Of a stretch of 64,000 bases of DNA, positions 56,137-64,000 are shown piece after piece. The notes under the pieces were generated by a model. The model was not told where the DNA came from. It saw nothing but the letters and a program-made list of their open reading frames with translations, and did no database searches. The stretch's first letter is position 1, and each line of letters begins with the position of its first letter. The DNA lies in contig LR990042.1 in assembly GCA_905147135.1 (NCBI GenBank), positions 8,361,545-8,425,544 of the forward strand. Reading direction: 5' to 3'. Origin of the DNA: Blastobasis lacticolella (Eukaryota > Arthropoda > Insecta > Lepidoptera > Blastobasidae). The position numbers were made by a program, and so were the translations under genes.

Positions 56137-59100
56137 ATGATTTGTAATGAAATTTTGTGTGAGTCCGATGAAACATGAGAATCTTCCAAACATGTTGTGT
56201 CATCAGCCAATTATTGAGGGGACCGAGACGTGGCATTGAACATGTAGTGTTGCCTAAAGCGATAGATGTAATTAGTACCGGAATCAGTGAGTACTTTGCT
56301 GCTGTTATCCACTTACGCACTACTTGTCGAAGGCCGAAGTAACCAGCCACGCTTATCATTGTTTCAGATAGTTTTAGGGATAGAAGTTCTAGTAGCAGCT
56401 TCCCTATTCCTAAGTCTGCAGCATTCCTACAGAATGATGCCGGTGCTGTGGTCGTGTTACTGGGCACGGTGCATTTTAGCAAACAGTCTGTTGAAGAAGT
56501 TTCCAAAGTATTATTTTATTGAAGTTTATATTTCTTCTGATATTATGCTGACTTAAAAATGCTAAATGGAATTTAAATTCGTTTATGAAATGATTTTTAT
56601 GCAACAAATTCAATATTTCAGATAGTTGAACATTTAAATCCTAATGCTATCTTGGTTGAACTATGTCGGCAACGAGTGTCTCTACTGGAGCTTGACGAAG
56701 CTAAATTTTTGGAAGATGCAAAAAATTTTGATTCTAGAAAGTTAAAGTAAGTTTTCTACCTCTTCTTTGCTTAAACTACACTTTGCGTGACTGTGCCTAG
56801 GCTCTGCCTGTCATATTAGTACCTAGTGTATTGTATTACACTCTGATTCCACTTTAGGTAGACATTATTACAGTCAATATATATGTATGATAAAGCACGA
56901 ATCAAGCGAGTCGTGTTGCCCGTGAATTGCAGTGCATGCAGTGTCCTGCTTAGTGGTGTCTACCTCTTATAGTCTAGGCCGCACCCCGAGCTATGCTGAG
57001 CTATCTCACGTTGTTACCGCATTAGTTCATGCTTCATTCCATACCGCGAACTTTACAATACAACTAAACCACCAACCCAGCTAGAACGGTCGCTTCGCGC
57101 GGTGACACCCGAGCGCAATAACGATAATAATGATCGTGAGGTCGGCGTCACTTGTCTTTTCTTCAGTAAGTATCTGTAGTTTTTCTATTGGCCGCATGTT
57201 AGTTCCTGTTTGCGCCATATTCAGTACCTATCATCGTTGTTGCGCTCAACAATTTTGTCTTTTTCAATTGAAACGTATGAACTTTACGCGGCATAAGGCC
57301 TTTGTTACACCCACCGTTGTACCAGGGATGCGGTCCGGGGGCAGAACTTCGTGCCGGGAATGCTGCACGCGATGCTGCTCAAGACGTACGCGGATATCGC
57401 GCGCGAGATGGGAGTCGCGCCCGGCGGCGAGTTCCGTCGGGCCTACCACGAGGTCGGTACCTCGATGCGCGAGATCAAGCTTTGATATTGACCCTAGTGT
57501 AGCGTGACTTAGCAGGAATGCGGTGAGCCATGCGGGAGGGCTGTGACTTAATGACAGTTTCTCGCGTTGTGGATTAAATTGCCTTTATCGCACCCCGTCT
57601 TGTTGCCCTTCTATAGACACCGGAGGAATCTGCTCCTTTAAGAGTCTAGAACTGTAGTAGATAGCCTATTAAGCCTGAGGAGTCGACATTGCCTACCACA
57701 GCATTATCTATTTTGTCTGCCCTGCAACAATACTAAGTTGATGTGTGGTCCGGATTGAAGGGACGGTAATTAATGTAATTTAGGGTACCATTGAGCGGAT
57801 CAGACATGTTCTCACGGTGATAACGCACATTCTTCACTGCTTGGTTACAAGATCGCAGAAGATTCCTCTACCCAATTCCTCTATCTACTACCATACCAGA
57901 GTACCGCGACAGCATTACGGAGACTGCATTTGCCGTCATTCAGCTCAAACTCTGCATTTCATATATAGAACCACATATGCGTTATCACTGTGAAGTAGGT
58001 AGGTTTACCTAAGTAGGTATAAGCTGATAAGGCGTCTAACCATTTTTGCCACCGGTGTTGATGCAATTGCATATGAAATTACGATATTTTACTCTCGATC
58101 ATGCAATCTTTTTTGTACACGAGGAAACACATCAACACTAATAGATACCCTGTGCCTTTCGACATACGTACCTTCGTTGCAAGATTGTAAATCGGCGCTT
58201 CTACCCACAACAAACGACATACTAATTGAACTGTTTTACCCTAAGGAGTCGTTATAAGCAACAATGCTTCATCTTTATCATCATAATCAGCCCATAACAG
58301 TCCCCTGTTGGACTAAGCCTCCTTCACATCAGTAAATGGTATTACCATAATCTTCACGCCTGGTAGGCGAGCTTGAGATCGCAGTCCATTTTCTGGGCTG
58401 CCGGATGCATCCTAAGACTTCAGTCGCCATTTACCTACTACACTCGCAAGTCAAGGGTTGGTGCAATCCTACTCTGCCGGACACCACACGGCTTACTAAC
58501 AATGCCTCCTGTGATCCAGAGCAATAAAAAAACAAGCGCGATACGATTCTAGTGTCGTATATTTTTGCAGATGAAAAAGATTCCCGGTTGCAAGCTATTC
58601 CTCGGCGATAGGCCCATCCAGATAACCATCGCCAGGGCCTTCCAGTCGCTCTCCGTGTACGAATTGGGCCAAGTGCTGTACCACCTCACCACTTCCAAAC
58701 CGAAGCCGCTGGAGTAAATCAGTCATAACTATAAATATGAAATAAATTACCTACAACGTAGACTGCTCTAGTGGAAAAAACATAAGTTATATCGAATTTC
58801 AAAATCAGCGGGATTATAATCATTACCGTAGTTACACACTCTACAATTATATTCAAGTATTAAATTTTTGTTGCCTCCAACGTAAATTAATCGTAGATGT
58901 TATTGGCGACAGTTTCCGCTTACCGTCAGGTGGGCTGTCTGCTCGTTTGGCACTGCGTAGAATAAATAGGCCGATCTCATAGTAATCCTAATTAATTTAG
59001 AAAAATTCTGAAATGGGAACGATAATATCCTTAACCAAGGTCCTTGAGGAGGGAGGTCTAGGGCCTTAACTGTATAAGGTGCTTGTTCAGCAGTTCATGG

Positions 59101-61740
59101 AACTCAGAGCGCCATCTCTTTCTCCTTTACCGCACGGTCGATTCTTAACAAGTTTACCATGAGTGTCACAATCTGCAATTCTGCCCCATAGACGATTCCA
59201 ACTTTTCAAACTTTTATGACACTCGTTTTACTTTAGCACGTAGATTTTTTTTTAATACCTCTAAGGTGGCAAACAAGCTTGCGGCCTGCCTGATGGTAAG
59301 CAGTCACCGCAGCGTATGGACATTTGCAATACCAGGGGTAGTATTTTCTTTAGGAGATCTGGACGCTTGCCACTTCTAAAGAGTGCTTTAGTGTAGTTTA
59401 GTACTTTTCCCCAGTTCCTTCTCGACTGTCGTTTCACCAGCGGGTGTCCTTATCAAGCCATCGTCCCCCTAATCACCTCCAACACCGTCCTTGCCGCCGA
59501 GTCCGAGGTCTGTAGGTACCTGAGTTGTTGATGGGTTTGCCACCCGTCGCTGCACTAAAGTCGTTAAAAACAGCAGAGAACTCCTAAAACATGATTCCTT
59601 GAAGCGCCATATAAGGAATATGCCTACTCTTAAAAGTAGCGTTAGGTAATAGTGTCCCGAATAGCCCCGTTTTACCGGTGGAGATTAATGGTGCACCTAA
59701 CTGTAAAACCGTCTCCAGCAAATACCAACTGGAGAAATACAAGGACCGCGATTTCGTGCAAGCCCAGTTCGAAGAAATCATCCGTGACGTGCCGGCCTTC
59801 AAGAAGATATTCCATGTGTTTGTGGACGAGCGTGACCGCTGCCTGGCCTACTCCATACAGGAGTGCGTGCGCACGGGTTGGTACACATTTTTTATATAAT
59901 TTTGACAGGGTTTTACAAAATTTTTACTGGCTGAGCGACCCGAAGCGGATCTTAGCATTCGACACTAAGATTCGCCATTGTTTCATCCATAGGCCACACG
60001 ATCCTCTCCTATTCTCTCAACGTGTCCAAGGCAGCGAAGTTTTTTTTTTTATGTTTTTTATGTTATACGACAGACAAACAGGCAAGCGGGCCACCTGATG
60101 GAAAGTGGTCACCGCCGCCTATGGACATCAGCAACACCAGGGGAGTCACTGATGCGTTGCCCGCCTCTGAAGAGACCTCTAATATACCTCTTGAACGATC
60201 CCATGTCATAGTCCAAAGGAAACACTGTCAAGCAGCTTTAATCTCTCCGATTGCATTAGGCTCGGACACGAGTTCTTCTACTTCGACATTCTTCTTTATC
60301 CTCCAAGTTCCGTCCTCGCCTCTGGTGTGCTCCTTTATGCGTCGAAAATTAGTGGCGGGACATAACGGTTTTTGATACGGTCGTTAGAAATATTTTTCCC
60401 GCGACTTCGCTGTATCTCTTTTAGCTGAGCCGTAAAAACTGGTTTAGATAATAAATAAGATAATATAATCTTAGGTACGGAATTGACTGCTGTTGCCCTG
60501 ATTTAATACCTGCCTATTAGCAAGGGATATGTGCGGCGTTTGGAAGTTGGGAGAGGCGCTGAAACTTTCGTATGATCGAACGATGTCTCTATTCAGCGCA
60601 ACTGCCCAGACCCTCGCTAGACACAGCGCAAGCCGTTTGGCTATGCGGTTTCATATGGACTCTCTAACTATAGGGTTGTGACCAGTCACGGCCGAGGGCT
60701 ATCACCGGAAGAGAACTGCTTACTCGTTCGGCAGCGGTCACTTGTGGTGTAACGAGGTTTAAACCGCAGGCTTCTGAATGTTTGTTCAAATTTTCCTTAG
60801 TGTTTCTGTGTGCTACTCAAGTGTTCTTTTTATTTGTTATAGTAAAAGAACCGCGCGTGCTCGCCGTGGTGGGCATGGGTCACATGGACGGGATTGTCAA
60901 ATATTATGGAAAAATGAAGCAGGAACATATTGTGCCATTGTTACTGTGAGTATCTATTATACTATCGCTACCTCGCCCCTTAGGATTCAAATTAGATCGT
61001 ACCTGACAGCACCTTCTCATCTCATCACTCATGTGTCTGATTATTTGCCTGAACCGCTAGGATTTAGGCCACTAAGGTCGTATTCCGTTTTCATCAGAAT
61101 GAGTAACTTGAACGGGGGCGACTGTCGGACGATACCATAGGTAGATAGGCTGACTATAGACCGCCTAGGTACCTACTTACCTACATAATAAGGCCTTAAC
61201 ACACTGACAATCCAAGGCGTATACGGGCATTTTGTTTTATTTAATATTCCCATTAACGTAACCCTTTCTACCGACGCAGATCGGGTACAAAAAAGTGAAC
61301 AGCGCTCACTCGTGATAATGCCTATATTTGCTGCGATAATTAACAAACTCCTTACGCTTTCATTTAAGTTATTTTTTTATGTATTGTTAGGGATATTTTA
61401 ACGGTTTTATTTAAATGTTTTCCAAGCCACGAGTAATGGTGTGCACTGACCGAGAGACGCTGTGTGACCGCGCCGTGCAGTCGCCGGGTCCGCGCCTTTG
61501 GCAACGACGGTGTGTTTGGGCTTTATTTCTCGGTATGCTTTCCTAAACTAGACTTTGTTCATTAGGTATGTTTGAAACGTGAACATGTTCTTCAATTTTA
61601 TTTTTCCTTTTTTCAGAATCCCTCCGCCACATACTTCTGTAGTAATCGCATCAAAGGCAATAAGAGTAACAAAAATTGCAGTGAAACTAACAATATATTT
61701 TCTACTTTTTTCTATAGCGTATCGATTAATCTTTGGATAG
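56137..61740 (+). CDS. TraB domain-containing protein, copy B (tandem paralogue)
   Basis: Second TraB-domain gene, tandem to copy A. Eight exons: 56137-56158, 56368-56507, 56622-56746, 57326-57452, 58571-58713, 59719-59876, 60843-60945, 61617-61740; 313 aa. From exon 2 the junction phases (0, 2, 0, 2, 1, 2) equal those of copy A exons 3-8, and two exons have identical length (125 and 127 nt). Conserved blocks: LLGTVHFS (38-45), VELCRQR, APGGEFRRAYHE, LGDRPIQITIARA, VDERDRCLAYS, VVGMGHMDGI. The last exon encodes a strong C-terminal membrane span, VKLTIYFLLFSIAYRLIFG. It lacks the long N-terminal region of copy A. Exon 1 (seven codons) rests only on a GTGAGT donor and phase, so the start is less certain. 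The donors after exons 4 and 6 (GTCGGT, GTTGGT) are weak. All conserved motifs are intact, so I call it functional. Confidence 0.88.
58272..58500 (+). mobile_element. CATCAT...CAGTCCCCTGTTGGAC repeat copy
   Basis: Ordered blocks ACAGTCCCCTGTTGGACT, CCATAATCTTCACGCCTGG, GAGCTTGAGATCGCAG and CTACTCTGCCGGACACCACACG match 51165-51390. It ends about 70 bp before TRABD-B exon 5. Confidence 0.65.
60048..60165 (-). repeat. GGCAAGCGGGCCACCTGATGG repeat fragment
   Basis: Poly-T-adjacent fragment (GACAGACAAACAGGCAAGCGG, ACCTGATGGAAAGTGGTCAC, TGATGCGTTGCCC) of the family seen whole at 54425-54755. It lies in intron 6 of TRABD-B. Confidence 0.6.
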
Positions 61741-62587
61741 GTGATCATGTTATGTATTTCGTTTATATACGGGAGTACAGTTTATTGGGCCCAAAACCAA
61801 AAGTGCCGGCTTGTAAAAAATGTTTTAAACCGTTCGAGACAGCATTTGATACCGTGACAACAAAATTGTGTAACCGTTATTACAGCCACTGTAGAAGTTC
61901 GAAAATATTTCATTTTGGTATAAATTATAATACATTTGGATAAATTACTGCATAGCATTTTTATTTTTCTTGGATAGCCCAAGCAGAGGTAGGTAAGTAT
62001 ATTCCTACAATAATTAGTGTCATTATAACTTTATTTCAAATATTTTACGTATAGGTAAAGTAAGTATATCGTGTTCATTTTAGTGTAGTTTGGTAGATCT
62101 AAAATATTTACTAGGTATTACTTTGTTAGAGACACGAACTTCAGTTTATTGAAAAACCATGCAAACAGCGCACACTACACCCTTCAACCATAAACCAATT
62201 ACCAAGTTTGCATATTCTACGTGCAGTGACGGACCCTTGTACAAGTGTTCTGTCGAGCCCAGGCCCAAACATGATGTAATCTTCCTTGAAAAAGTGGGAA
62301 AAGAACTCATCTTGACTCTTGTATGTTCTTCTGATGGTATATCTCCTAGCTCTAAAAACATTATCTCTGAAAATTATTATTTATGCTAAAGATAGCAAGG
62401 CATTGAGCAAAGCCACGTCAACTCTTAAAAGAATTGAACGTAATGTTTAATAAGCAGTTGATGTAAATATTTCTCAAATGTCTCTTCTGTTTTACTAGTC
62501 TCGCTCTCTTTTCTTATGTCAAACGCAGGGGTAACTTTAACAAATGATACACCTAAACCTTCCTCATAAAACACTCGGTCTTGGTGA
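61741..62587. other. Downstream of TRABD-B, no gene
   Basis: The 3' UTR and beyond. ORFs at 62146-62389 on both strands have no recognised family or splice context. Confidence 0.4.
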
Positions 62588-63237
62588 AAACGGCATGAAA
62601 ATCCGTTCACAAATTTTTGAGTTTATCGCGACGAGACAGACAGACGCGGCCTTGGACCAATGTGTAATTATGGCAGACAAACAGGCGGTTAATGACAATT
62701 TCTTAAAACGACGACTTCTTTAAACAACGATTGGTTGTACCTAACCTAACCGTAGACTTGACCTGGGTCTAAGTTTTAGTGGGTCTAGTAAATGAAATGA
62801 AATGAACATTTATTTCGGAATGTATCCATATCAGTTAGGTTAATACATAGTAGCTTATAGTTAGTAGTACATTTATTTATTGATACCTCGACCCTGCTCA
62901 CGCCCGACGCATCTACACTAGGTACCCAAAGTAAAGGTTGTCCAAGGCCAACCCTGGTCAACAACCTATGTTTACCTATTGGAACCAGTAAAGTTTGACC
63001 AAGGTCAACCCTGTTCGAACAACCTGGTCAACGCAGAGGACCCTGAGGCTGGTTGACCAAGTTGATTAGTCAAAAACGACTAAGTTTCGAGAAGTTGTCA
63101 TTTTGAGAAGTCATATTTTGAAGAAGTCGTTATTAACCGCCGGTATGTCTGCTATCATTACACATTAGTCCAAGGCCGCGTCTGTCTGTCTCGTCGCAAT
63201 AAACTCAAAAATGTCTGAACGGATTTTCATGCCGTTT
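62588..63237. mobile_element. 650-bp foldback element
   Basis: Inverted arms of about 120-130 bp. The left is AAACGGCATGAAAATCCGTTC, GAGTTTATCGCGACGAGACAG, GACGCGGCCTTGGAC, TGTGTAATTATGGCAGACA, GCGGTTAATGAC. The right is its reverse complement ending GGATTTTCATGCCGTTT. The centre contains imperfect repeats of GGTCAACC and GGTTGTCC (about 62935-63060). No transposase visible. Confidence 0.8.
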
Positions 63238-64000
63238 GCATTTTGTAACAGGCATCTGCACAGTGTGTCCATTTATACCACGCCCTTGTGCTAAATTAGA
63301 GCTAGGTAGGCCGAAACTATACCAGTTTGCTCTATTCTAATCCAGGTTTACAAATATTATTAACATTACAAAGCTCTAAGGAAGCAATCTAGTAATTATT
63401 GAAAGAAACAGACACGACTATATATGTAGATAAGTACCTTAGTAGTGCATTTTTTCGGATTCATTGCATTTCATTTTAATTTTATATGGCTGTAAGCACA
63501 GCCTAGCCTACTAGCATAAGCTGGAGCAGCAACAATAATTTGGTAACATATTACCAACGGGATTTTTAGGATGATGTCTCGAACAGTTTATTTCGGTTTT
63601 GGACCCAGTACGAAATATGTACCGGTCTTTTTTGTGCATCTACTGTCTTTTATAGTTTTATTTAAAAATATACTCCTACACCATTTTACTAATTTTTTTA
63701 AGATACCTATCTTTCCTATCGCAAAACAGCGCCCAAACAGAAATGAAATTTAAAAGCTATAAATAGGTGGTATATAAACAAATGAACATAAAATTAGATA
63801 GGGTGGTGTGACGGCTGGAAATCGGCAACCATTCTTTGACTTTGTCGTTTTGCCCGCCAGAAAGGTCGCTATTGGTACCTGCTACCTATATAATTCGTGT
63901 TGCGGTCAAATACCGAATGGAATGTACTCCCATTTGGTGTTCACCTACATAGAGTAATTACTTACTCTCTATGCTACCCTTCAACTGTAACCTACCCTAC
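63238..64000. other. Window end, no gene recognised
   Basis: AT-rich. The ORF at 63571-63753 shows no family signature. Nothing supported. Confidence 0.4.

Noticed and set aside
1..64000. CRISPR arrays, operons, phage or biosynthetic clusters
   Set aside because: Gene structures are eukaryotic with spliceosomal introns; no spaced direct repeats or prokaryotic gene order exist in the window.

Overview
This window looks like a chromosomal segment of a lepidopteran (moth or butterfly) nuclear genome. It is AT-rich, its genes are split by GT-AG introns, and most of the space between exons holds tRNA-derived SINEs, foldback/MITE elements and LINE scraps of types common in moths and butterflies. 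A chitin-binding RR-2 cuticle protein gene marks it as arthropod. I see no prokaryotic genes, CRISPR array, true tRNA or rRNA gene, or biosynthetic cluster.

Nine protein-coding genes could be rebuilt exon by exon from splice sites, reading-frame phase and protein-family resemblance. In order they are: an RR-2 cuticular protein (+, 3140-9387); PEX2, a peroxisomal RING ubiquitin ligase (-, 11003-13011); MEAF6, a NuA4/MYST histone acetyltransferase subunit (+, 13688-15307); OSTM1, a lysosomal chloride-transporter partner (-, 15710-17819); DGCR6/gonadal-like (+, 20683-21469); AGPAT3-type lysophosphatidate acyltransferase (-, seven exons over 15 kb, 23206-38108); OSGEPL1, a mitochondrial tRNA t6A enzyme (+, single exon, 41015-42262); ATP synthase subunit epsilon (-, 42396-43887); and two tandem TraB-domain (TRABD-like) genes (+, 44506-50980 and 56137-61740).

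The genes form pairs. PEX2/MEAF6 and ATP synthase epsilon/TRABD-A are divergent over about 0.6-0.7 kb and may share bidirectional promoters; the first contains a perfect CRE palindrome. MEAF6/OSTM1, DGCR6/AGPAT3 and OSGEPL1/ATP synthase epsilon are convergent, the last with only 133 bp between stop codons. Apart from the TRABD duplication I see no functional cluster; these are mostly unrelated housekeeping genes, several of them organelle-related.

The most notable structures are: the old tandem TRABD duplication with matching intron phases; a recent 0.3-kb tandem duplication inside TRABD-A that copied its last exon, with the upstream copy frameshifted; a head-to-head SINE inverted repeat in the cuticle gene; a 537-bp foldback element with a 6-bp target duplication; a three-copy MITE family; and a probable solo LTR. 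I did not find a convincing previously undescribed biological system.
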